Assembly: GCA_036785325.1 (NCBI GenBank)
Contig: JAXIVH010000042.1
Location: 2,100,989-2,164,988 of the forward strand
Direction of reading: 5' to 3'
DNA: 64,000 nt
Source: Urophycis tenuis
Lineage: Eukaryota; Chordata; Actinopteri; Gadiformes; Phycidae
Part shown: piece by piece, positions 31,107 to 44,987 of the stretch
How positions within the stretch are numbered: the stretch's first letter is position 1
Layout of the letters: every line of letters starts with the position of its first letter
Translations under genes and position numbers: made by a program
Notes under the pieces: generated by a model
Database searches by the model: none
Told to the model about the DNA's origin: nothing
Seen by the model: only the letters and a program-made list of their open reading frames with translations

Positions 31107-33884
31107 AAGTTTTCCGGATGAAATGCATGCTGGGTAATTGTCTTCTTCCTCCAATATGTCAAGTGTAGGTTAAGGTTAGGGTAGATTTAGGGGTAGAGTT
31201 AGCAGTTAACCTTAACGTTAGGTTTGAAGTAAATGGGAGGGGTTGCGGTTAGGGTTAAGGTTAGGGCTGAGGTTAGGGTTAGGTATAAGGTTACGGTTTA
31301 GGGTTAAGGTTAGGGTTAAGGTTAGGGTTACGGTTAGGGCTAAGGTTAGGGCTAAGGTTAGAGTAAGGGTTAGGGTTAGCGTTACGGTTAGGGTAAGGTT
31401 AGGGTTAGGGTTAGAGGTTAGGGGTTAGGGGTTAGGGTTAAGATGAGGGCTGAGGTTAGGGTTAAGGTTAGGGCTGAGGTTAGGGTTAGGTTTAAGGTTA
31501 GGGATAAGGTTAGGGTTGGGGTTACGGCTGAGATTGGGGTTAAGGTTAGGGTTGAGGTTAGGGTTAGTGTTATGGATAAGGTTAGGTTAAGTGTTAGGGC
31601 CAAGGTTAGGGTTAAGGTTATGGTTAAGATTAGGGTTAGGGCTAGAATTAGGGTTAGGGCTAAGGTTAGGGTTAGGGTTATGGCTGAGGTTAGGGTTAAG
31701 GTTAGGTTTGAGGTTAGTGTTAAGGTTAGGGCCAAGGTTAGGGTTAGGGTTAAGGTTAGGGTTAGGGCTAAGGTTAGGGTTAGGGTTATGGCTGAGGCTA
31801 GGGTTAGGGCTAAAGTTAGGGCAAAGGTTAGAGTTAGGGTTAGCGTTAGAGTTAGGGTAGGGTTAGTGTTGGAGGTTAGGGTAGGCTTAGGGTTAGAGTT
31901 AGAGTAGGGGTTAGGGTTAGAGTTAGAGTAGGGGTTAGGGTTAGTGTTAAGGCTAAGGTTAGGGGTTGAGGTTAGTGTTAAGATTAGGGCCAAGGTAAGG
32001 GTTAGTGTTAGGGTTGAGTTAGGGTTAGGGCTAAGGTTAGGCCTATGGTTAGGGTTGGGGTTGAGGTTATCCCTAGGGTTAGAGTTAGAGCTAGAGATTG
32101 AGGAAGGTAGAGTCAAGGTGAGACAGTCTGTACGGACTGAACTCACCCCCGCCGGATCGGGCTAGTACACTCTATCTCCCCCAACTCCCTCATTCCCATG
32201 AGGGAAGACAGGGGAGAAGAGATGGGAGGAGTATATATATTTAATATATATATTTTTTTAGTAAATAAATACATCGAGAGACTCACAGCTGGAGTGGCTT
32301 TTAATCTTTGTATTCAAGGTTGTTCCTCCTCTTTTGATTCCTCGCTGGTGGTGCGTCGTCTCCACCTAGTGGTCGTTTTGTGAAGAAGAGTTATAGAAAT
32401 AGAAATAGAAATACTCTATTGTTCCCGGGTTGGGAAATTGCATTAATAGGTAAGTAATAATAATAATAATAGGTAATTGCAATAGTTGGTAAGGTAATCT
32501 ATATTTAATTTATTTATTTATATTTGTATATTTATTTAGTCTATTTATTTATTCATTTTTGTTTATTTATTTATTTAGATAAAGAGGATCACAGCTGGAG
32601 TGAGTTTTTAGTCTTTGTGTTAAAGGCTGGTTGCCTTCTTTTGATTCTTCAGTGGTGGTCCATCGCCTCCATCTAGTGGTCGTTTTGTGAATAACAGTTG
32701 GTAAGGTAATATAAATGGGTTGTGTAGAGAGCCCGTTCTTTCGATGGCCCTGGCTCGGTTAGGTTCGTTAGAGTTATCTCGATGACCCCCCCCCACCTCA
32801 TCCAACGACTCGGTAGTTGAATAGGGGATCAAAGGCAGTTGCACTCGCCAATATCTAGTCATCCGCAGCTCTCTTTTCCCATATTACCAAGAATGAAGTA
32901 AAACGAAATGGTTATCTGTCTTGTTGTGATATAACCGCTGATTTGGAGATATAGACTTGTTTTTCCTTTTCCCAAAGGTTTTCTTTGTTCCAAGATGAAG
33001 GTCAATCTAGTTTGATTGAAGGTACTTCCAATGCATTGGTATATTTACTTATTTGAATAAAGACGAGTCACAGCTGGAGTGAGACTTTTCTTTTCCATTT
33101 CTATTTTAGTATAAACGTGCTATCGAAATATTAGGACACGTCATCAGTAGTGGACCCTGGGATCATAGGGTGTTTCTGGCCATTGTCACTATACACCCTC
33201 ACCCAAGGGAGGCCCCCCCGAGAGTGATCAATTCTCAAGGTGTGTCGTTTCCGAAATGGAATTGGTATTGGGTTTAAGCTTTTTTAGGAGTGATCATTTG
33301 TTGAGGTAACGTCGAGGTAAGTAAAGGTAAGTAAAACACTTTTTAGGATACATTGTTTTGGTTATGGAGAGGAGGGGGCACATACTTACCCCCTGACCAG
33401 CACAAACCAGTTGTTAACACCGCTAGGTAGCCCTGGTTTGGCCAATCAGGGCCGGAGCTTGGTTCTTGTCCTCTGTTGGGTCCAGATGAACTAGCAGAAA
33501 ACTGGGGTCACGAAGGACCGAGGCCAGCCGTGACAAAGCACTGCCTCCACGGTCCCCCAATGCAGCTATCCTCAGCGATGGGTGTCCAGACCTAGGAAAG
33601 ACCAAGACCAGCCCCGACCAGCGGTGCCTTCCCAGTCGGTCCCAGGGTAGGAAAGGCCAAGGCCAGCCGCGACTAAGCACTGCCTCCCTGGCCCCTCCAG
33701 GACCCCATGCCGAACAGCCTGTTAATAACAATTCCTGTGCCCCATACACCGCGCGACTACAGAGATTGTGTAGGAAGTTGACCTTAGAGAAGACTCAATG
33801 GCTTACTTTCCTCACCCAAAACAACAATTTCTTGGGGTAGTCTATTCTCGCCGTAGGTACTTCGGTAATGGGTTTTTCTGTGAA
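31107..33884 (+). repeat. Satellite unit U14, long class (2778 bp)
   Basis: Telomere-like block 31167-32096. It carries TCATTCCCATGAGG near 32192 and one extra TA in the TATATA tract near 32247, a linked pair also in U18 and U21. GTTCCCGGGTTGG near 32424 is private. The - strand frame is 33423-33749. Confidence 0.97.
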
Positions 33885-36655
33885 AAGTTTTCCGGATGAA
33901 ATGCATGCTGGGTAATTGTCTTCTTCCTCCAATATGTCAAGTGTAGGTTAAGGTTAGGGTAGATTTAGGGGTAGAGTTAGCAGTTAACCTTAACGTTAGG
34001 TTTGAAGTAAATGGGAGGGGTTGCGGTTAGGGTTAAGGTTAGGGCTGAGGTTAGGGTTAGGTATAAGGTTACGGTTTAGGGTTAAGGTTAGGGTTAAGGT
34101 TAGGGTTACGGTTAGGGCTAAGGTTAGGGCTAAGGTTAGAGTAAGGGTTAGGGTTAGCGTTACGGTTAGGGTAAGGTTAGGGTTAGGGTTAGAGGTTAGG
34201 GGTTAGGGTTAAGATGAGGGCTGAGGTTAGGGTTAAGGTTAGGGCTGAGGTTAGGGTTAGGTTTAAGGTTAGGGATAAGGTTAGGGTTGGGGTTACGGCT
34301 GAGATTGGGGTTAAGGTTAGGGTTGAGGTTAGGGTTAGTGTTATGGATAAGGTTAGGTTAAGTGTTAGGGCCAAGGTTAAGGTTAAGGTTATGGTTAAGA
34401 TTAGGGTTAGGGCTAGAATTAGGGTTAGGGCTAAGGTTAGGGTTAGGGTTATGGCTGAGGTTAGGGTTAAGGTTAGGTTTGAGGTTAGTGTTAAGGTTAG
34501 GGCCAAGGTTAGGGTTAGGGTTAAGGTTAGGGTTAGGGCTAAGGTTAGGGTTAGGGTTATGGCTGAGGCTAGGGTTAGGGCTAAAGTTAGGGCAAAGGTT
34601 AGAGTTAGGGTTAGCGTTAGAGTTAGGGTAGGGTTAGTGTTGGAGGTTAGGGTAGGCTTAGGGTTAGAGTTAGAGTAGGGGTTAGGGTTAGAGTTAGAGT
34701 AGGGGTTAGGGTTAGTGTTAAGGCTAAGGTTAGGGGTTGAGGTTAGTGTTAAGATTAGGGCCAAGGTAAGGGTTAGTGTTAGGGTTGAGTTAGGGTTAGG
34801 GCTAAGGTTAGGCCTATGGTTAGGGTTGGGGTTGAGGTTATCCCTAGGGTTAGAGTTAGAGCTAGAGATTGAGGAAGGTAGAGTCAAGGTGAGACAGTCT
34901 GTACGGACTGAACTCACCCCCGCCGGATCGGGCTAGTACACTCTATCTCCCCCAACTCCCTCATTTCCATGAGGGAAGACAGGGGAGAAGAGATGGGAGG
35001 AGTATATATATTTAATATATATTTTTTTTAGTAAATAAATACATCGAGAGACTCACAGCTGGAGTGGCTTTTAATCTTTGTATTCAAGGTTGTTCCTCCT
35101 CTTTTGATTCCTCGCTGGTGGTGCGTCGTCTCCACCTAGTGGTCGTTTTGTGAAGAAGAGTTATAGAAATAGAAATAGAAATACTCTATTGTTCCCAGGT
35201 TGGGAAATTGCATTAATAGGTAAGTAATAATAATAATAATAGGTAATTGCAATAGTTGGTAAGGTAATCTATATTTAATTTATTTATTTATATTTGTATA
35301 TTTATTTAGTCTATTTATTTATTCATTTTTGTTTATTTATTTATTTAGATAAAGAGGATCACAGCTGGAGTGAGTTTTTAGTCTTTGTGTTAAAGGCTGG
35401 TTGCCTTCTTTTGATTCTTCAGTGGTGGTCCATCGCCTCCATCTAGTGGTCGTTTTGTGAATAACAGTTGGTAAGGTAATATAAATGGGTTGTGTAGAGA
35501 GCCCGTTCTTTCGATGGCCCTGGCTCGGTTAGGTTCGTTAGAGTTATCTCGATGACCCCCCCCCCACCTCATCCAACGACTCGGTAGTTGAATAGGGGAT
35601 CAAAGGCAGTTGCACTCGCCAATATCTAGTCATCCGCAGCTCTCTTTTCCCATATTACCAAGAATGAAGTAAAACGAAATGGTTATCTGTCTTGTTGTGA
35701 TATAACCGCTGATTTGGAGATATAGACTTGTTTTTCCTTTTCCCAAAGGTTTTCTTTGTTCCAAGATGAAGGTCAATCTAGTTTGATTGAAGGTACTTCC
35801 AATGCATTGGTATATTTACTTATTTGAATAAAGACGAGTCACAGCTGGAGTGAGACTTTACTTTTCCATTTCTATTTTAGTATAAACGTGCTATCGAAAT
35901 ATTAGGACACGTCATCAGTAGTGGACCCTGGGATCATAGGGTGTTTCTGGCCATTGTCACTATACACCCTCACCCAAGGGAGGCCCCCCCGAGAGTGATC
36001 AATTCTCAAGGTGTGTCGTTTCCGAAATGGAATTGGTATTGGGTTTAAGCTTTTTTAGGAGTGATCATTTGTTGAGGTAACGTCGAGGTAAGTAAAGGTA
36101 AGTAAAACACTTTTTAGGATACATTGTTTTGGTTATGGAGAGGAGGGGGCACATACTTACCCCCTGACCAGCACAAACCAGTTGTTAACACCGCTAGGTA
36201 GCCCTGGTTTGGCCAATCAGGGCCGGAGCTTGGTTCTTGTCCTCTGTTGGGTCCAGATGAACTAGCAGAAAACTGGGGTCACGAAGGACCGAGGCCAGCC
36301 GTGACAAAGCACTGCCTCCACGGTCCCCCAATGCAGCTATCCTCAGCGATGGGTGTCCAGACCTAGGAAAGACCAAGACCAGCCCCGACCAGCGGTGCCT
36401 TCCCAGTCGGTCCCAGGGTAGGAAAGGCCAAGGCCAGCCGCGACTAAGCACTGCCTCCCTGGCCCCTCCAGGACCCCATGCCGAACAGCCTGTTAATAAC
36501 AATTCCTGTGCCCCATACACCGCGCGACTACAGAGATTGTGTAGGAAGTTGACCTTAGAGAAGACTCAATGGCTTACTTTCCTCACCCAAAACAACAATT
36601 TCTTGGGGTAGTCTATTCTCGCCGTAGGTACTTCGGTAATGGGTTTTTTTGTGAA
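33885..36655 (+). repeat. Satellite unit U15, long class (2771 bp)
   Basis: Telomere-like block 33945-34867, with the 7-bp GGTTAGG loss. A private GGTTAAGGTTAAGG occurs near 34378, and GACTTTACTTTTCC near 35856. Ten C in the C-run, as in U18 and U21. The - strand frame is 36194-36520. Confidence 0.97.
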
Positions 36656-39431
36656 AAGTTTTCCGGATGAAATGCATGCTGGGTAATTGTCTTCTTCCTC
36701 CAATATGTCAAGTGTAGGTTAAGGTTAGGGTAGATTTAGGGGTAGAGTTAGCAGTTAACCTTAACGTTAGGTTTGAAGTAAATGGGAGGGGTTGCGGTTA
36801 GGGTTAAGGTTAGGGCTGAGGTTAGGGTTAGGTATAAGGTTACGGTTTAGGGTTAAGGTTAGGGTTAAGGTTAGGGTTACGGTTAGGGCTAAGGTTAGGG
36901 CTAAGGTTAGAGTAAGGGTTAGGGTTAGCGTTACGGTTAGGGTAAGGTTAGGGTTAGGGTTAGAGGTTAGGGGTTAGGGGTTAGGGTTAAGATGAGGGCT
37001 GAGGTTAGGGTTAAGGTTAGGGCTGAGGGTAGGGTTAGGTTTAAGGTTAGGGATAAGGTTAGGGTTGGGGTTACGGCTGAGATTGGGGTTAAGGTTAGGG
37101 TTGAGGTTAGGGTTAGTGTTATGGATAAGGTTAGGTTAAGTGTTAGGGCCAAGGTTAGGGTTAAGGTTATGGTTAAGATTAGGGTTAGGGCTAGAATTAG
37201 GGTTAGGGCTAAGGTTAGGGTTAGGGTTATGGCTGAGGTTAGGGTTAAGGTTAGGTTTGAGGTTAGGGTTAAGGTTAGGGCCAAGGTTAGGGTTAGGGTT
37301 AAGGTTAGGGTTAGGGCTAAGGTTAGGGTTAGGGTTATGGCTGAGGCTAGGGTTAGGGCTAAAGTTAGGGCAAAGGTTAGAGTTAGGGTTAGCGTTAGAG
37401 TTAGGGTAGGGTTAGTGTTGGAGGTTAGGGTAGGCTTAGGGTTAGAGTTAGAGTAGGGGTTAGGGTTAGAGTTAGAGTAGGGGTTAGGGTTAGTGTTAAG
37501 GCTAAGGTTAGGGGTTGAGGTTAGTGTTAAGATTAGGGCCAAGGTAAGGGTTAGTGTTAGGGTTGAGTTAGGGTTAGGGCTAAGGTTAGGCCTATGGTTA
37601 GGGTTGGGGTTGAGGTTATCCCTAGGGTTAGAGTTAGAGCTAGAGATTGAGGAAGGTAGAGTCAAGGTGAGACAGTCTGTACGGACTGAACTCACCCCCG
37701 CCGGATCGGGCTAGTACACTCTATCTCCCCCAACTCCCTCATTTCCATGAGGGAAGACAGGGGAGAAGAGATGGGAGGAGTATATATATTTAATATATAT
37801 TTTTTTTAGTAAATAAATACATCGAGAGACTCACAGCTGGAGTGGCTTTTAATCTTTGTATTCAAGGTTGTTCCTCCTCTTTTGATTCCTCGCTGGTGGT
37901 GCGTCGTCTCCACCTAGTGGTCGTTTTGTGAAGAAGAGTTATAGAAATAGAAATAGAAATACTCTATTGTTCCCAGGTTGGGAAATTGCATTAATAGGTA
38001 AGTAATAATAATAATAATAGGTAATTGCAATAGTTGGTAAGGTAATCTATATTTAATTTATTTATTTATATTTGTATATTTATTTAGTCTATTTATTTAT
38101 TCATTTTTGTTTATTTATTTATTTAGATAAAGAGGATCACAGCTGGAGTGAGTTTTTAGTCTTTGTGTTAAAGGCTGGTTGCCTTCTTTTGATTCTTCAG
38201 TGGTGGTCCATCGCCTCCATCTAGTGGTCGTTTTGTGAATAACAGTTGGTAAGGTAATATAAATGGGTTGTGTAGAGAGCCCGTTCTTTCGATGGCCCTG
38301 GCTCGGTTAGGTTCGTTAGAGTTATCTCGATGACCCCCCCCACCTCATCCAACGACTCGGTAGTTGAATAGGGGATCAAAGGCAGTTGCACTCGCCAATA
38401 TCTAGTCATCCGCAGCTCTCTTTTCCCATATTACCAAGAATGAAGTAAAACGAAATGGTTATCTGTCTTGTTGTGATATAACCGCTGATTTGGAGATATG
38501 GACTTGTTTTTCCTTTTCCCAAAGGTTTTCTTTGTTCCAAGATGGAGGTCAATCTAGTTTGATTGAAGGTACTTCCAATGCATTGGTATATTTACTTATT
38601 TGAATAAAGACGAGTCACAGCTGGAGTGAGACTTTTCTTTTCCATTTCTATTTTAGTATAAACGTGCTATCGAAATATTAGGACACGTCATCAGTAGTGG
38701 ACCCTGGGATCATAGGGTGTTTCTGGCCATTGTCACTATACACCCTCACCCAAGGGAGGCCCCCCCGAGAGTGATCAATTCTCAAGGTGTGTCGTTTCCG
38801 AAATGGAATTGGTATTGGGTTTAAGCTTTTTTAGGAGTGATCATTTGTTGAGGTAACGTCGAGGTAAGTAAAGGTAAGTAAAACACTTTTTAGGATACAT
38901 TGTTTTGGTTATGGAGAGGAGGGGGCACATACTTACCCCCTGACCAGCACAAACCAGTTGTTAACACCGCTAGGTAGCCCTGGTTTGGCCAATCAGGGCC
39001 GGAGCTTGGTTCTTGTCCTCTGTTGGGTCCAGATGAACTAGCAGAAAACTGGGGTCACGAAGGACCGAGGCCAGCCGTGACAAAGCACTGCCTCCACGGT
39101 CCCCCAATGCAGCTATCCTCAGCGATGGGTGTCCAGACCTAGGAAAGACCAAGACCAGCCCCGACCAGCGGTGCCTTCCCAGTCGGTCCCAGGGTAGGAA
39201 AGGCCAAGGCCAGCCGCGACTAAGCACTGCCTCCCTGGCCCCTCCAGGACCCCATGCCGAACAGCCTGTTAATAACAATTCCTGTGCCCCATACACCGCG
39301 CGACTACAGAGATTGTGTAGGAAGTTGACCTTAGAGAAGACTCAATGGCTTACTTTCCTCACCCAAAACAACAATTTCTTGGGGTAGTCTATTCTCGCCG
39401 TAGGTACTTCGGTAATGGGTTTTTCTGTGAA
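36656..39431 (+). repeat. Satellite unit U16, long class (2776 bp)
   Basis: Telomere-like block 36716-37645. Shares GATATGGACTTG (G at 38500) with U12, eight C in the C-run, and the combination of GAGGGTAGG early with GTTAGGGTTAAGG later in the block (also U1, U11, U12, U17). The tail is TTTTTCTGTG. The - strand frame is 38970-39296. Confidence 0.97.
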
Positions 39432-42207
39432 AAGTTTTCCGGATGAAATGCATGCTGGGTAATTGTCTTCTTCCTCCAATATGTCAAGTGTAGGTTAAGG
39501 TTAGGGTAGATTTAGGGGTAGAGTTAGCAGTTAACCTTAACGTTAGGTTTGAAGTAAATGGGAGGGGTTGCGGTTAGGGTTAAGGTTAGGGCTGAGGTTA
39601 GGGTTAGGTATAAGGTTACGGTTTAGGGTTAAGGTTAGGGTTAAGGTTAGGGTTACGGTTAGGGCTAAGGTTAGGGCTAAGGTTAGAGTAAGGGTTAGGG
39701 TTAGCGTTACGGTTAGGGTAAGGTTAGGGTTAGGGTTAGAGGTTAGGGGTTAGGGGTTAGGGTTAAGATGAGGGCTGAGGTTAGGGTTAAGGTTAGGGCT
39801 GAGGGTAGGGTTAGGTTTAAGGTTAGGGATAAGGTTAGGGTTGGGGTTACGGCTGAGATTGGGGTTAAGGTTAGGGTTGAGGTTAGGGTTAGTGTTATGG
39901 ATAAGGTTAGGTTAAGTGTTAGGGCCAAGGTTAGGGTTAAGGTTATGGTTAAGATTAGGGTTAGGGCTAGAATTAGGGTTAGGGCTAAGGTTAGGGTTAG
40001 GGTTATGGCTGAGGTTAGGGTTAAGGTTAGGTTTGAGGTTAGGGTTAAGGTTAGGGCCAAGGTTAGGGTTAGGGTTAAGGTTAGGGTTAGGGCTAAGGTT
40101 AGGGTTAGGGTTATGGCTGAGGCTAGGGTTAGGGCTAAAGTTAGGGCAAAGGTTAGAGTTAGGGTTAGCGTTAGAGTTAGGGTAGGGTTAGTGTTGGAGG
40201 TTAGGGTAGGCTTAGGGTTAGAGTTAGAGTAGGGGTTAGGGTTAGAGTTAGAGTAGGGGTTAGGGTTAGTGTTAAGGCTAAGGTTAGGGGTTGAGGTTAG
40301 TGTTAAGATTAGGGCCAAGGTAAGGGTTAGTGTTAGGGTTGAGTTAGGGTTAGGGCTAAGGTTAGGCCTATGGTTAGGGTTGGGGTTGAGGTTATCCCTA
40401 GGGTTAGAGTTAGAGCTAGAGATTGAGGAAGGTAGAGTCAAGGTGAGACAGTCTGTACGGACTGAACTCACCCCCGCCGGATCGGGCTAGTACACTCTAT
40501 CTCCCCCAACTCCCTCATTTCCATGAGGGAAGACAGGGGAGAAGAGATGGGAGGAGTATATATATTTAATATATATTTTTTTTAGTAAATAAATACATCG
40601 AGAGACTCACAGCTGGAGTGGCTTTTAATCTTTGTATTCAAGGTTGTTCCTCCTCTTTTGATTCCTCGCTGGTGGTGCGTCGTCTCCACCTAGTGGTCGT
40701 TTTGTGAAGAAGAGTTATAGAAATAGAAATAGAAATACTCTATTGTTCCCAGGTTGGGAAATTGCATTAATAGGTAAGTAATAATAATAATAATAGGTAA
40801 TTGCAATAGTTGGTAAGGTAATCTATATTTAATTTATTTATTTATATTTGTATATTTATTTAGTCTATTTATTTATTCATTTTTGTTTATTTATTTATTT
40901 AGATAAAGAGGATCACAGCTGGAGTGAGTTTTTAGTCTTTGTGTTAAAGGCTGGTTGCCTTCTTTTGATTCTTCAGTGGTGGTCCATCGCCTCCATCTAG
41001 TGGTCGTTTTGTGAATAACAGTTGGTAAGGTAATATAAATGGGTTGTGTAGAGAGCCCGTTCTTTCGATGGCCCTGGCTCGGTTAGGTTCGTTAGAGTTA
41101 TCTCGATGACCCCCCCCACCTCATCCAACGACTCGGTAGTTGAATAGGGGATCAAAGGCAGTTGCACTCGCCAATATCTAGTCATCCGCAGCTCTCTTTT
41201 CCCATATTACCAAGAATGAAGTAAAACGAAATGGTTATCTGTCTTGTTGTGATATAACCGCTGATTTGGAGATATAGACTTGTTTTTCCTTTTCCCAAAG
41301 GTTTTCTTTGTTCCAAGATGAAGGTCAATCTAGTTTGATTGAAGGTACTTCCAATGCATTGGTATATTTACTTATTTGAATAAAGACGAGTCACAGCTGG
41401 AGTGAGACTTTTCTTTTCCATTTCTATTTTAGTATGAACGTGCTATCGAAATATTAGGACACGTCATCAGTAGTGGACCCTGGGATCATAGGGTGTTTCT
41501 GGCCATTGTCACTATACACCCTCACCCAAGGGAGGCCCCCCCGAGAGTGATCAATTCTCAAGGTGTGTCGTTTCCGAAATGGAATTGGTATTGGGTTTAA
41601 GCTTTTTTAGGAGTGATCATTTGTTGAGGTAACGTCGAGGTAAGTAAAGGTAAGTAAAACACTTTTTAGGATACATTGTTTTGGTTATGGAGAGGAGGGG
41701 GCACATACTTACCCCCTGACCAGCACAAACCAGTTGTTAACACCGCTAGGTAGCCCTGGTTTGGCCAATCAGGGCCGGAGCTTGGTTCTTGTCCTCTGTT
41801 GGGTCCAGATGAACTAGCAGAAAACTGGGGTCACGAAGGACCGAGGCCAGCCGTGACAAAGCACTGCCTCCACGGTCCCCCAATGCAGCTATCCTCAGCG
41901 ATGGGTGTCCAGACCTAGGAAAGACCAAGACCAGCCCCGACCAGCGGTGCCTTCCCAGTCGGTCCCAGGGTAGGAAAGGCCAAGGCCAGCCGCGACTAAG
42001 CACTGCCTCCCTGGCCCCTCCAGGACCCCATGCCGAACAGCCTGTTAATAACAATTCCTGTGCCCCATACACCGCGCGACTACAGAGATCGTGTAGGAAG
42101 TTGACCTTAGAGAAGACTCAATGGCTTACTTTCCTCACCCAAAACAACAATTTCTTGGGGTAGTCTATTCTCGCCGTAGGTACTTCGGTAATGGGTTTTT
42201 TTGTGAA
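39432..42207 (+). repeat. Satellite unit U17, long class (2776 bp)
   Basis: Telomere-like block 39492-40421. GTATGAACG near 41434 is private. GAGATCGTGTAGG (C at 42090) near its end recurs at the end of U20 (49016), which marks one side of a 6926-bp segmental duplication. The - strand frame is 41746-42072. Confidence 0.97.
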
Positions 42208-44987
42208 AAGTTTTCCGGATGAAATGCATGCTGGGTAATTGTCTTCTTCCTCCAATATGTCAAGTGTAGGTTAAGGTTAGGGTAGATTTAGGGGTAGAGT
42301 TAGCAGTTAACCTTAACGTTAGGTTTGAAGTAAATGGGAGTGGTTGCGGTTAGGGTTAAGGTTAGGGCTGAGGTTAGGGTTAGGTATAAGGTTACGGTTT
42401 AGGGTTAAGGTTAGGGTTAAGGTTAGGGTTACGGTTAGGGCTAAGGTTAGGGCTAAGGTTAGAGTAAGGGTTAGGGTTAGCGTTACGGTTAGGGTAAGGT
42501 TAGGGTTAGGGTTAGAGGTTAGGGGTTAGGGGTTAGGGTTAAGATGAGGGCTGAGGTTAGGGTTAAGGTTAGGGCTGAGGGTAGGGTTAGGTTTAAGGTT
42601 AGGGATAAGGTTAGGGTTGGGGTTACGGCTGAGATTGGGGTTAAGGTTAGGGTTGAGGTTAGGGTTAGTGTTATGGATAAGGTTAGGTTAAGTGTTAGGG
42701 CCAAGGTTAGGGTTAAGGTTATGGTTAAGATTAGGGTTAGGGCTAGAATTAGGGTTAGGGCTAAGGTTAGGGTTAGGGTTATGGCTGAGGTTAGGGTTAA
42801 GGTTAGGTTTGAGGTTAGTGTTAAGGTTAGGGCCAAGGTTAGGGTTAGGGTTAAGGTTAGGGTTAGGGCTAAGGTTAGGGTTAGGGTTATGGCTGAGGCT
42901 AGGGTTAGGGCTAAAGTTAGGGCAAAGGTTAGAGTTAGGGTTAGCGTTAGAGTTAGGGTAGGGTTAGTGTTGGAGGTTAGGGTAGGCTTAGGGTTAGAGT
43001 TAGAGTAGGGGTTAGGGTTAGAGTTAGAGTAGGGGTTAGGGTTAGTGTTAAGGCTAAGGTTAGGGGTTGAGGTTAGTGTTAAGATTAGGGCCAAGGTAAG
43101 GGTTAGTGTTAGGGTTGAGTTAGGGTTAGGGCTAAGGTTAGGCCTATGGTTAGGGTTGGGGTTGAGGTTATCCCTAGGGTTAGAGTTAGAGCTAGAGATT
43201 GAGGAAGGTAGAGTCAAGGTGAGACAGTCTGTACGGACTGAACTCACCCCCGCCGGATCGGGCTAGTACACTCTATCTCCCCCAACTCCCTCATTCCCAT
43301 GAGGGAAGACAGGGGAGAAGAGATGGGAGGAGTATATATATTTAATATATATATTTTTTTAGTAAATAAATACATCGAGAGACTCACAGCTGGAGTGGCT
43401 TTTAATCTTTGTATTCAAGGTTGTTCCTCCTCTTTTGATTCCTCGCTGGTGGTGCGTCGTCTCCACCTAGTGGTCGTTTTGTGAAGAAGAGTTATAGAAA
43501 TAGAAATAGAAATACTCTATTGTTCCCAGGTTGGGAAATTGCATTAATAGGTAAGTAATAATAATAATAATAGGTAATTGCAATAGTTGGTAAGGTAATC
43601 TATATTTAATTTATTTATTTATATTTGTATATTTATTTAGTCTATTTATTTATTCATTTTTGTTTATTTATTTATTTAGATAAAGAGGATCACAGCTGGA
43701 GTGAGTTTTTAGTCTTTGTGTTAAAGGCTGGTTGCCTTCTTTTGATTATTCAGTGGTGGTCCATCGCCTCCATCTAGTGGTCGTTTTGTGAATAACAGTT
43801 GGTAAGGTAATATAAATTGGGTTGTGTAGAGAGCCCGTTCTTTCGATGGCCCTGGCTCGGTTAGGTTCGTTAGAGTTATCTCGATGACCCCCCCCCCACC
43901 TCATCCAACGACTCGGTAGTTGAATAGGGGATCAAAGGCAGTTGCACTCGCCAATATCTAGTCATCCGCAGCTCTCTTTTCCCATATTACCAAGAATGAA
44001 GTAAAACGAAATGGTTATCTGTCTTGTTGTGATATAACCGCTGATTTGGAGATATAGACTTGTTTTTCCTTTTCCCAAAGGTTTTCTTTGTTCCAAGATG
44101 GAGGTCAATCTAGTTTGATTGAAGGTACTTCCAATGCATTGGTATATTTACTTATTTGAATAAAGACGAGTCACAGCTGGAGTGAGACTTTTCTTTTCCA
44201 TTTCTATTTTAGTATAAACGTGCTATCGAAATATTAGGACACGTCATCAGTAGTGGACCCTGGGATCATAGGGTGTTTCTGGCCATTGTCACTATACACC
44301 CTCACCCAAGGGAGGCCCCCCCGAGAGTGATCAATTCTCAAGGTGTGTCGTTTCCGAAATGGAATTGGTATTGGGTTTAAGCTTTTTTAGGAGTGATCAT
44401 TTGTTGAGGTAACGTCGAGGTAAGTAAAGGTAAGTAAAACACTTTTTAGGATACATTGTTTTGGTTATGGAGAGGAGGGGGCACATACTTACCCCCTGAC
44501 CAGCACAAACCAGTTGTTAACACCGCTAGGTAGCCCTGGTTTGGCCAATCAGGGCCGGAGCTTGGTTCTTGTCCTCTGTTGGGTCCAGATGAACTAGCAG
44601 AAAACTGGGGTCACGAAGGACCGAGGCCAGCCGTGACAAAGCACTGCCTCCACGGTCCCCCAATGCAGCTATCCTCAGCGATGGGTGTCCAGACCTAGGA
44701 AAGACCAAGACCAGCCCCGACCAGCGGTGCCTTCCCAGTCGGTCCCAGGGTAGGAATGGCCAAGGCCAGCCGCGACTAAGCACTGCCTCCCTGGCCCCTC
44801 CAGGACCCCATGCCGAACAGCCTGTTAATAACAATTCCTGTGCCCCATACACCGCGCGACTACAGCGATTGTGTAGGGAGTTGACCTTAGAGAAGACTCA
44901 ATGGCTTACTTTCCTCACCCAAAACAACAATTTCTTGGGGTAGTCTATTCTCGCCGTAGGTACTTCGGTAATGGATTTTTTTGTGAA
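42208..44987 (+). repeat. Satellite unit U18, long class (2780 bp)
   Basis: Telomere-like block 42268-43197. GGGAGTGGTTGCGG (T at 42341), TCATTCCCATG near 43292, GATTATTCAG (A at 43748) and ten C recur in U21. Private AAATTGGGTTG near 43816, AGCGATTGTGTAGGGAG near 44864 and GGAATGGCC near 44756 (synonymous in the - strand frame 44526-44852). Confidence 0.97.

Noticed and set aside
32198..32383. + strand frame of 61 codons (MREDRGEEMGG...) in U14, U18 and U21
   Set aside because: It exists only where one extra TA in the TATATA tract restores phase and runs through AT-rich sequence and module A; no family resemblance.
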